The notes beneath the pieces were generated by a model. The model did not search any database and had not been told where the DNA came from. It worked only from the letters and a program-made list of their open reading frames with translations. From the NCBI GenBank assembly GCA_029055435.1, contig JAIDDH010000097.1, positions 38,225-102,224 of the forward strand: DNA of 64,000 nucleotides. The letters are read 5' to 3'. The stretch is from Acetatifactor sp. (GTDB taxonomy: Bacteria; Bacillota; Clostridia; Lachnospirales; Lachnospiraceae). Position numbers and translations under genes: made by a program. Below, piece by piece: positions 8,215-16,598 of this stretch; position 1 is the first letter of the stretch, and each line of letters opens with the position of its first letter.

Positions 8215-11200
8215 ATGTACCATTGCCATACTCATTTTTATCTGGTGGGCTGTCAGTGCAGAGAATTTGAGATTATTAAGGGGATGTCCCCGTTAGATTA
8301 TTTTACACATGAGTTTTCTGAGAGCGACAGACCAGAGGGAGCATTGGCGGCGGATGCGGATGTGATTCTGGCAGATGTGCGGGATAAGGATATAAATGAG
8401 GCTGTGCGGATTCTGGCATCGGGTAAGCGGGAGGAAGCTCAGCTCATTTTGCTTGCCGGTCAGGAGCAGACGGCGCTTTTGGCTGAGGATAACTTTGCGG
8501 ATATTCAGGACATATGGATCATGCCCATGTCGGACGGAGAGGTAAGTTTCCGTTTTCTCAGGTGGCAGCAGACTTATAAAATGAGCAAGGATTTCTGGCA
8601 GACCAGTCATTATCTGGAGGCCACAATCAACAATATTCCGAACCTTGTCTGGTATAAGGACAAAGATGGTATTCACGAGAAGGTGAACGACAGCTTCTGT
8701 AAGACGGTCAACAAGACGAAGGAGCAGGTGGAAGGACGCGGCCACGCTTATATATGGGATGTGGAGCAGGATGATCCCGCCTGCATTAAATCAGAGCAGG
8801 AGGTTATGAGTAAGGAGCAAACCTTTGTGTCTGAGGAGATTATTAAGACCGGAGAAGGATTGAGAACACTCATGACCTATAAGTCTCCGCTGTACAATCT
8901 TGACAACAGTGTCATGGGAACGGTGGGTGTGGCTATCGATGTGACTCAGGAGCGGGCCTATGAACAGGAGATCATCAAAAAGAATCAGACGCTGGAGACT
9001 ATTTTTACCACGATAGACTGCGGCGTAATGCGCCATACTGTGGACGGGGCGCGGGTAATCAGCGTAAATCCGGCGGCATTGAAGATTTTAGGATATGATT
9101 CTCAGGAAGAATTGGTGGCGGATGGATTTAATCTGATTGCGGGCACTGTCATAAAAGAGGATCGGAAAAAGCTTGAAGAGAGTATCAGGACGTTGAGCAA
9201 GGAAGGGGACAGCGTCAGCGTGGAGTACCGCGTGCGGCATAAGAATGGAGAGATTCTGCATGTCGTAGGCAATATCAAACTTATGCAGGAAAACGGAGAG
9301 ATGATTTATCAGCGCTTTCTGTTGGATTGTACTGCTCAGAAGCTGCAGGAAAAGAAGAATGAGAGACGTCAGATGGAGCTGCTTCAGGCTCTGGCTATAG
9401 ATTATAACAAAATATGCTTTTTTGATTTGAACACGGGGCTGGGCTTTCCGCTCCGAAATGACGGAAGTACTGCACATGATTCCAATTCAGTCTTTCAGGA
9501 CAAAATATCTCTGGAGGACAGTATGTCGGAGTACGTAAATAAGTATGTGCATGAGGATGACAGGGAGGAGCTGCTTCAGGCCTGCTCTGTAGAATTCTTA
9601 AAGAAGGAGCTGGCGGAAAAGAACCAGTACTATTTGAATTACCGCGTCTCCTATGAAGGCGAGATCACTTATTTTCAGATGAAAGCCGTGCGCGCCGGGA
9701 CATGGGACGAAAACCGCGGCGTGGTCCTGGGTTTCCGCAATGTGGATGAGGAAACTCGTAATGAGATGGAGCAGAAGAGTCTGCTGGAGACTGCGCTTTT
9801 ACAGGCGAACAGGGCAAGCAAGGCCAAGAGTGTGTTCCTGTCCAATATGTCGCATGATATCCGCACTCCCATGAATGCCATTGTGGGCTTTACGAATCTG
9901 GCAATCTCCCATATTGACCGCAAGGAACAGGTGGAGGAATATCTCAAAAAGATTATGTCATCCGGCAATCATCTGTTAAGTCTGATCAATGATATACTGG
10001 ATATGAGCCATATCGAGAGCGGCAAGATACATCTGGATGAGAAGCCCTGCAGTCTGCCGGATATTCTGCATGGCCTGCGCAATATCTTACAGGCGGATAT
10101 TCACAAGAAGCAGCTTGAACTGCACATGGATACGGTGGATGTCCTGGATGAGACTATATACTGCGATAAGCTTCGACTGAATCAGGTACTCCTGAATCTG
10201 CTCAGCAATTCCGTTAAATATACGCCTGCCGGGGGTGTTGTCAGCATGCGGATCACGGAAAAAGCCGGGGCGCCGACGGGATATGCATCTTATGAATTCT
10301 CTATCAAGGATACCGGAATGGGTATGAGTCAGGAATTCCTGGAACATATTTTTGAGCCCTTTGAGAGAGAGCAAACTGCCACGATCAGCGGGATTCAGGG
10401 AACCGGTCTGGGAATGGCGATTACCAAAAATATTGTGGATATGATGAACGGTACCATCTCGGTAAAGAGTGAGCAGGGTGTTGGAACGGAATTTACGGTT
10501 CTGTTTACTTTCCGTCTGGATGCTGAGGAGAAGGAAGCGCAGGAGATACCGGAGCTGAAAGATTGCAGGGCATTGGTGGTGGATGATGATTTCAATACCT
10601 GCGACAGTGTGTCTTATATGCTGGGGCAGCTGGGAATGCGCGCCGAGTGGACGCTGTCGGGAAAGGAAGCGGTATTGCGCACTCATCAGGCGGTGATGCG
10701 CAGCGACGATTATTCTGTCTATATTGTGGATTGGCTGCTGCCGGATATGAATGGTGTTGAGGTCACGCGGAGAATCCGCAAGGAGACGGGGCAGAATGTG
10801 CCGGTTATCGTATTGACGGCATATGACTGGTCCGATATCGAGGAGGAGGCAAAGGAAGCCGGCGTGACGGCATTCTGCAGTAAACCGCTGTTCTTGTCAG
10901 AGCTGAGAAACTGTCTCCAATCAGTATTAAAAGCTGATGAAGCAAGCGAAGAAAAGGTAGTCCAACAGACGAAAGAATCCCGCAAGGGACATATTTTGTT
11001 GGCTGAGGATATCGATTTGAATCAGGAGATTGCCACGGCAATTTTAGGCGATGCAGGATTTACCACAGAGGTTGCGGGGAACGGACAGATTGCTGTGGAT
11101 ATGGTGAAAAATTCTGAGCCGGGATATTATGAGCTGGTGCTCATGGATGTTCAGATGCCGGTGATGAACGGCTATGAGGCGACCGCGGCAATCCGCAGTC

Positions 11201-11379
11201 TGGAAAATGAAAAATTGGCCTCCATACCGATTATCGCCATGACGGCCAACGCCTTTGAGGAAGATAAGCAGGAGGCGTTAAAGTGCGGTATGAACGGCCA
11301 TATTGCGAAGCCTATCGATATCCCCAAACTGCTGGAGACATTGGACAGCATATTTAATGGCGAACAGAGAAATAGCTGA
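8215..11379 (+). CDS. Hybrid sensor histidine kinase/response regulator (PAS repeats, HisKA-HATPase, two REC domains)
   Basis: FLSNMSHDIRTPMNAIVGF (H box), GTGLGMAITKNIVDMM (G box), IVDWLLPDMNG and LMDVQMPVMNGYEAT receiver motifs. Confidence 0.95.
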   Translation: MYHCHTHFYLVGCQCREFEIIKGMSPLDYFTHEFSESDRPEGALAADADVILADVRDKDINEAVRILASGKREEAQLILLAGQEQTALLAEDNFADIQDIWIMPMSDGEVSFRFLRWQQTYKMSKDFWQTSHYLEATINNIPNLVWYKDKDGIHEKVNDSFCKTVNKTKEQVEGRGHAYIWDVEQDDPACIKSEQEVMSKEQTFVSEEIIKTGEGLRTLMTYKSPLYNLDNSVMGTVGVAIDVTQERAYEQEIIKKNQTLETIFTTIDCGVMRHTVDGARVISVNPAALKILGYDSQEELVADGFNLIAGTVIKEDRKKLEESIRTLSKEGDSVSVEYRVRHKNGEILHVVGNIKLMQENGEMIYQRFLLDCTAQKLQEKKNERRQMELLQALAIDYNKICFFDLNTGLGFPLRNDGSTAHDSNSVFQDKISLEDSMSEYVNKYVHEDDREELLQACSVEFLKKELAEKNQYYLNYRVSYEGEITYFQMKAVRAGTWDENRGVVLGFRNVDEETRNEMEQKSLLETALLQANRASKAKSVFLSNMSHDIRTPMNAIVGFTNLAISHIDRKEQVEEYLKKIMSSGNHLLSLINDILDMSHIESGKIHLDEKPCSLPDILHGLRNILQADIHKKQLELHMDTVDVLDETIYCDKLRLNQVLLNLLSNSVKYTPAGGVVSMRITEKAGAPTGYASYEFSIKDTGMGMSQEFLEHIFEPFEREQTATISGIQGTGLGMAITKNIVDMMNGTISVKSEQGVGTEFTVLFTFRLDAEEKEAQEIPELKDCRALVVDDDFNTCDSVSYMLGQLGMRAEWTLSGKEAVLRTHQAVMRSDDYSVYIVDWLLPDMNGVEVTRRIRKETGQNVPVIVLTAYDWSDIEEEAKEAGVTAFCSKPLFLSELRNCLQSVLKADEASEEKVVQQTKESRKGHILLAEDIDLNQEIATAILGDAGFTTEVAGNGQIAVDMVKNSEPGYYELVLMDVQMPVMNGYEATAAIRSLENEKLASIPIIAMTANAFEEDKQEALKCGMNGHIAKPIDIPKLLETLDSIFNGEQRNS

Positions 11380-14300
11380 TCAGAATGTTTTTGATGTGAT
11401 TGTATCGTCTGGCATAGGAATTTTCCACCCGGATAATCTGTAGATTATGAGCCTGGCAGATTTCGTTTTTCTTGCGGTCGCGCTGCATGACGATCTCATC
11501 CGAAAAATGTTCTTTTCCGTCGAGCTCAATGGCCAGCACGGGGATTTCCTGCTGCTGCATCTGTTCATAGACAACGAAGTCAAAACGGCCGCTGTAAAAC
11601 AGATCGTTATAGTCAAAATTATCCTGAAACACATGGGAGATGGCGACCTCTTTATGCACGGTAAAACGGCTCTGGGACAGCCAGATATTTTCCAGAGCGT
11701 GATTCAGGTTCTGCAGGAAGGCTTCCTCCGTGGCGGTGCTGAAAGGTTTTACGCCCAGAGCTCTGGAATTCACCGTCTTTTGAGTCACCTGACACCGGCC
11801 GTTGGATTTCACATATTGAATCAGTTCGTACAGATCGTCATCGCCGTCTTTTTGGTACAGGCGATTCAGATTTTGAGAGCTGGAGAGCACAACCAGTTTG
11901 TCTTTTGCTCTGGACGTCGCCACATTGATCAGCTCCTTATTGTTCTTGACCCACTCATAGGTTCCCGCATGGGTCTGGTCAGTGATAGCTGTGGAGAACA
12001 GAATGATGTCCTTCTCATCGCCCTGAAAGGCGTGAACCGTCCCGCAGGTCACATTGGTGATCCGGGCCGCTTCCAATGCCTCCTCAATGAGATTTTTCTG
12101 ATTGACAAAGGGCGTGATGACGCCTATCGTCTTATCCTGATATGAGGCGGCATATTTTATGATTTCCTGCACCTCTGCCGGAGCGGTATTCTTTACGTTG
12201 CTAGAGCTGTTTTGCACATCAACATAGAGAAGAGGGTCCTTCTCCGCGCTCTGCGTCTTAATATTCAGTCTGGAGTTATAATATTTCCTATTGTTAAAAT
12301 CTATGATCTTTCGATGGCAGCGGTAGTGGTTGTGCAAAAGGATTTCGTCACTCACCGCATCGCAGGCCAGATAGGTCTTATAAATGGAATTTTTTCTGTA
12401 GTCATAATCCTCCGAAATCTGATATCTTTTCTTCAGTCGTTCATTTACGGTTTCATCCAGCACAATGACAGGATTTAACTGCTGAGGATCGCCCACCAGC
12501 ATGAGACTTTCGCCGCGGATAATGGGCACAAGAGAGACGGCGGTATTACACTGGCTTGCCTCGTCGATTATCACCATGTCAAACATGGGCTCCGGCTCCC
12601 CAAGCTTATGTGCCGAGATACAGGTGGTGGCGATTACCGGGAAAATTCTCAGCAGCTTTTTGATATTTTCCTTCTCGCTCAGGTATTGGCTAAAGCTGTT
12701 TAGCTGCGTATCACCTTCCTGATACAATATGATATCTTTCAATTCTTTGTTTTTGGGTTCATCTAATTTTTTGATATAGCGCGCGGAAGTGTAGTACAGG
12801 TATTTGTTCAGTTGTTCTATATCATTGTCGAGATAGGACCTTGCATCCTCATCGGTTATCTCACCTGCATCCTGCAGTTTTTTATTTATCTGGTCCAATT
12901 GTCTTCCGCTCAAATCAGCCTGAAAGGGCAGCATCTGGAAGCTTTGGCCATGTTGCTTTTCATGCTCCAGCAGACGGTTCAATGTCTCTCCGCGTTCCTT
13001 CAGGTCAAGAATCTCTTCATATTTTCTCAGAAGGTTAGACAGCTTCTTTGTCCTCTCGATACGGTCGTCTTTATTGCGGTCCAAAGTGGTTTCAAATACG
13101 GATATATCTTTTGTGCGATTATACAATTCTTTCATGTATTGGAGTGCTTCTTTCAGCTTGTCCATATTGCCGAGACGGAGAATCGGAAAGGGCATAGTAT
13201 TCCTGCGATATCTCATGCCGGAGAGCTTTTCAAACACGCCGTTGATGGGATGATTATTGTAAGACGCAAATAAAACGGTCTTTTCGTTGAAGAAGGCCGT
13301 TACAATGGTATTGATAATGGTGTTGGTTTTTCCCGTGCCCGGGGGTCCCTGTACATAAGTCACCGGATATTTCATGGCATTGTGCATGGCGAGAAGCTGA
13401 TCCAGATTCACCCGTGGATTAATAAGAGTGATGGGATAAGCTTTTGTTCTGGTAGGGCGATTCAAAAGGTCTCCAAAAAATGCTTTGAGAGGGATTGTCA
13501 CCTTGTCTTCATGAAACATCTGAATAATGGCCTTGTATTCTTTGTGCAGGTCCAGAATAATATCCATACCCAGGCCGATGATATAAGGCATGTCATCCAC
13601 GCCCTGCACCTGGCTGTTATATCTGGTGACACAGTCCTTGATCTGCTCCTGATTGGCCTCAAAATCTTTCAGAAGCTCAAAATCGTCGGCGTCCAGATAG
13701 CGCCGTATATTTTGTCTGGTTCCGTCCAGCGTATATTCCGTGCAGATAGTGATTTCTTCCGCCGGCTGCAGCACTCTCCTCTTGACATCCAGAAACAGTC
13801 TTCTGTATGCCAGCGGATACAGTCCTTTGAGCGTATGGATGCTCAGGACATTCATTGCCAGCTGTTGCAGGCGAAGCTTTCCGTTTGTCTGTTCCGTCTC
13901 TGTAGTCTTATATTGAAAATTCTTTACAATGGTGCGGAATTGTTCCTCATTCAGCTCGTAACACTCTCCCGTGAAGCTCTCTCTGTCCAGATAGCGCACC
14001 AGTTCAAAATCCTGAGCGTAGGGTACGGCGTCCATGCGATTGCACATTTCCAGATAGCTGAGGATTTTCAGATTGGCTGTATTGTCGAACAGTGTATTAT
14101 ATTTGTGGGGATTGAGGTAGATATCTCTGACAAGTCTCTGATTGACGGGGCAGTAAGAACCCTCCACCACCTGCGATGCAGTGATGGAATCAATAAGGAT
14201 ATATTCGAACTGGTCTATGGAATATTTCCCCAGATGCAGACCCTCCACTGAGAGCGTCCGCTTGGAGACATTTAAGTCCCGGATGCCAATCCAGTATTTT

Positions 14301-14389
14301 GTATTCTGCCCCTCTTTGTTGTGATACTCGATACTCAGCCATTTGCCCTCATGAATGGCCCGGAAGATATCCCGATATATACTCTTCAT
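11354..14389 (-). CDS. SF1 (Upf1/COG1112-like) helicase with N-terminal WYL-like domain and C-terminal PD-(D/E)XK/Vsr/DUF2726-like nuclease domain
   Basis: N-term IFRAIHEGKWLSIEYHNKEG..YWIGIRDL; YVQGPPGTGKTNTIINT, VIIDEASQC, GDPQQLNPVI, HYRCHRKIIDF, GTVHAFQGDEKDIILFS, NVATSRAKDKLVVL; C-term RFDFVVYEQ...VLAIELDGKEHFSDEIVMQRDRKKNEICQAHNLQIIRVE. Confidence 0.85.
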   Translation of the reverse strand: MKSIYRDIFRAIHEGKWLSIEYHNKEGQNTKYWIGIRDLNVSKRTLSVEGLHLGKYSIDQFEYILIDSITASQVVEGSYCPVNQRLVRDIYLNPHKYNTLFDNTANLKILSYLEMCNRMDAVPYAQDFELVRYLDRESFTGECYELNEEQFRTIVKNFQYKTTETEQTNGKLRLQQLAMNVLSIHTLKGLYPLAYRRLFLDVKRRVLQPAEEITICTEYTLDGTRQNIRRYLDADDFELLKDFEANQEQIKDCVTRYNSQVQGVDDMPYIIGLGMDIILDLHKEYKAIIQMFHEDKVTIPLKAFFGDLLNRPTRTKAYPITLINPRVNLDQLLAMHNAMKYPVTYVQGPPGTGKTNTIINTIVTAFFNEKTVLFASYNNHPINGVFEKLSGMRYRRNTMPFPILRLGNMDKLKEALQYMKELYNRTKDISVFETTLDRNKDDRIERTKKLSNLLRKYEEILDLKERGETLNRLLEHEKQHGQSFQMLPFQADLSGRQLDQINKKLQDAGEITDEDARSYLDNDIEQLNKYLYYTSARYIKKLDEPKNKELKDIILYQEGDTQLNSFSQYLSEKENIKKLLRIFPVIATTCISAHKLGEPEPMFDMVIIDEASQCNTAVSLVPIIRGESLMLVGDPQQLNPVIVLDETVNERLKKRYQISEDYDYRKNSIYKTYLACDAVSDEILLHNHYRCHRKIIDFNNRKYYNSRLNIKTQSAEKDPLLYVDVQNSSSNVKNTAPAEVQEIIKYAASYQDKTIGVITPFVNQKNLIEEALEAARITNVTCGTVHAFQGDEKDIILFSTAITDQTHAGTYEWVKNNKELINVATSRAKDKLVVLSSSQNLNRLYQKDGDDDLYELIQYVKSNGRCQVTQKTVNSRALGVKPFSTATEEAFLQNLNHALENIWLSQSRFTVHKEVAISHVFQDNFDYNDLFYSGRFDFVVYEQMQQQEIPVLAIELDGKEHFSDEIVMQRDRKKNEICQAHNLQIIRVENSYARRYNHIKNILISYFSVRH

Positions 14390-14592
14390 CAGATCCCCTC
14401 GTCTTTAGCATCCAAAATTTTACTGCCGATTACATTTTACTGCATTCCGTCCTTTTTTTCAATTTATTCCATTAAAATGTATTCTTTGGTTAAGCCATTT
14501 CTTCAGTAGTTTTTAAATGCCTTGTTATGGGACTGACACTATTATATAATAAATTGGAAAAACAGATAAAAGATGTAAACGGGGAGAAGAGG

Positions 14593-15447
14593 ATGAAGGT
14601 AGAGGATATTAAGGCGTACTGCCTGAGCAAATGGAAAGCGTATGAAGATTATCCTTTTGGAGATATTCCCATCTGCTATAAACTGAATGGGAAGGTCTTT
14701 GCGCAGATTTATCCGAATCCGGGAGATTATAAAATCACATTGAAATGTACGGCAGATGCCGGGCAATTTTACCGGCAAGTATATCCGGGTATAGTGGTGA
14801 GGGGATATCATTGCCCGCCGGTGCAGCAGCCTTACTGGAACACGATTTATCTGGATAACTTTTCTGATGAAGAGCTGTTCAACATGATTGACCATGCTTA
14901 TGATACCATTTTGCACAGCTTCAGTAAAAAGGTTCAGAAACAGATTCTGGCAGCAGATGAAATAGAAATTCGTCCGATCAGACGGGAGGAATATCCATTA
15001 CTGACAGATTTTTTGTATGATGCAATTTATTTTCCAGAAGGTGCAGTAGGTCCGCCAAGGGAGATTATAGAGCAGCCGGAGCTTGCAGTGTATATTGCAG
15101 ATTTTGGACAGCCGGATGATCTGTGCCTGGTGGCGGAAAGCTATGGACATATAATTGGAGCAGTATGGACTCGAATATTGGCTGGGGAAATAAAGGGATA
15201 TGGCAACATAGATAATCACACACCGGAATTTGCCATTTCGGTAAAAAAGGATTTTCGGCAGCAGGGGATTGGCAGTAAGCTGATGCAGGAAATGATTGCA
15301 CTGTTAAAATCCAACGGATATGAAAAGACTTCCCTTAGTGTGAATAAAGATAATTACGCATATCAGATGTATCAAAAACTGGGTTTTCAGGTGGTAAAGG
15401 AGCAGGATGAAGATTATCTGATGGTGTTGAAATTGAGGGAGCAATAG
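14593..15447 (+). CDS. MmcQ/YjbR-like domain fused to GNAT N-acetyltransferase
   Basis: YPFGDIPICYKLNGKVFAQIYPNPGDYKITLKC followed by GNAT motif FAISVKKDFRQQGIGSKLMQEMIALLKSNGYEKTSLSVNKDNYAYQMYQKLGF; internal ATG after ggggagaagagg. Confidence 0.8.
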   Translation: MKVEDIKAYCLSKWKAYEDYPFGDIPICYKLNGKVFAQIYPNPGDYKITLKCTADAGQFYRQVYPGIVVRGYHCPPVQQPYWNTIYLDNFSDEELFNMIDHAYDTILHSFSKKVQKQILAADEIEIRPIRREEYPLLTDFLYDAIYFPEGAVGPPREIIEQPELAVYIADFGQPDDLCLVAESYGHIIGAVWTRILAGEIKGYGNIDNHTPEFAISVKKDFRQQGIGSKLMQEMIALLKSNGYEKTSLSVNKDNYAYQMYQKLGFQVVKEQDEDYLMVLKLREQ

Positions 15448-15490
15448 GACGTAAAAAACGAATTAATTTTAAAATACTGTCCCAAAATAA

Positions 15491-15519
15491 TTGACATATG
15501 TCCCACATATACTTATAAT
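15491..15519 (+). promoter_or_regulatory. Consensus sigma70 promoter TTGACA-17-TATAAT with palindrome GACATATGTC over -35/spacer
   Basis: Direct reading; palindrome 15493-15502. Confidence 0.85.
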
Positions 15520-15554
15520 AAAAGTACGAAGAGAGCGTATGGAGGGATTGTGCC

Positions 15555-16598
15555 ATGAAGAAACAAAACATTATCAATCTTGTGAAATATCACACTGAAC
15601 AGAATAATGCAGCTTTTGTTTCGGAAGTGTCTGAAATAGCCAGAGAGTTTGATGCCAACGGTGATTATGAGGTGGCACAGTACTTGATGGATTTGATTTC
15701 AAATGCAAATGTTTATATACCGCAAGCCAATTATCGTAATCTTCAGTTTCTGGAGAAACTCGAATACTCATCTAATCCCCTCATGCTTCCCAATATCATT
15801 GAGGAAGATGTTATTGGGATTGCACGGGCAATCAAGAACAAGACCGGTATGTCTAAATTCCTCTTTTATGGGGCACCGGGTACAGGAAAAACTGAGTCTG
15901 CTTTTCAAATAGCCCGTTTACTTGAAAGAGATATTCTTTCGGTACATTTGGAACAACTGATTGACAGCAGATTAGGAGAAACCTCAAAGAATGTAGCCAG
16001 ATTATTTGATGAGATAAATCATTTAATGTATGGCAAGGTTATTGTTATATTTGATGAATTGGATGCCTTAGTTTTAAACAGGAGCAGTGCAAATGATCTT
16101 CGCGAGATGAGCAGAGTGACATCAACCTTTTTAAGAGAATTGGACACTTTGAGCGATCAGATCGTAGTGATTGCTACGACAAATTTGTTTGAAAGCTTTG
16201 ACAAGGCGTTATCAAGAAGATTTGACGCAGTTGTTTCATTTGACAGATATTCAAAAGAAGACCTTATTGAGATTGCAGATGCCATGTTGACGTCCAGCAT
16301 AAAGAAGGCCGTTAATTCGAGTCAGGATTTGAGATTGTTCAATAAAATATTAAACAGGCTGCCAGAGATTCCATATCCCGGAGATATGAAGCAGATTATA
16401 AAAACTTCTATTGCCTTTAGTGATGAGACGAGCAAATACGATTACTTAAGAAAAATCTATCTTGCTTTAAACGGTAATCCGAAGAATGTAGATATTCAGA
16501 ATCTTTCCGAGCAGGGATTTACCACAAGAGAGATAGAGATTCTTGCCCGAGTTCCTAAAAGCAGCGTGTCACGCAAACTCAAGGGAGGAACTGTCTGA
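15555..16598 (+). CDS. ietA: AAA+ ATPase of an IetAS-like pair, with C-terminal HTH-like segment
   Basis: Walker A GAPGTGKT, Walker B VIFDELDAL, ATTN, RRFD; C-term LSEQGFTTREIEILARVPKSSVSRKLKG. Confidence 0.75.
   Translation: MKKQNIINLVKYHTEQNNAAFVSEVSEIAREFDANGDYEVAQYLMDLISNANVYIPQANYRNLQFLEKLEYSSNPLMLPNIIEEDVIGIARAIKNKTGMSKFLFYGAPGTGKTESAFQIARLLERDILSVHLEQLIDSRLGETSKNVARLFDEINHLMYGKVIVIFDELDALVLNRSSANDLREMSRVTSTFLRELDTLSDQIVVIATTNLFESFDKALSRRFDAVVSFDRYSKEDLIEIADAMLTSSIKKAVNSSQDLRLFNKILNRLPEIPYPGDMKQIIKTSIAFSDETSKYDYLRKIYLALNGNPKNVDIQNLSEQGFTTREIEILARVPKSSVSRKLKGGTV

Noticed and set aside
13382-14251. 289-aa + strand ORF (also 11447-12145 and 12812-13273)
   Set aside because: Antisense to the SF1 helicase gene, which has all conserved motifs; no family signal in the antisense translation
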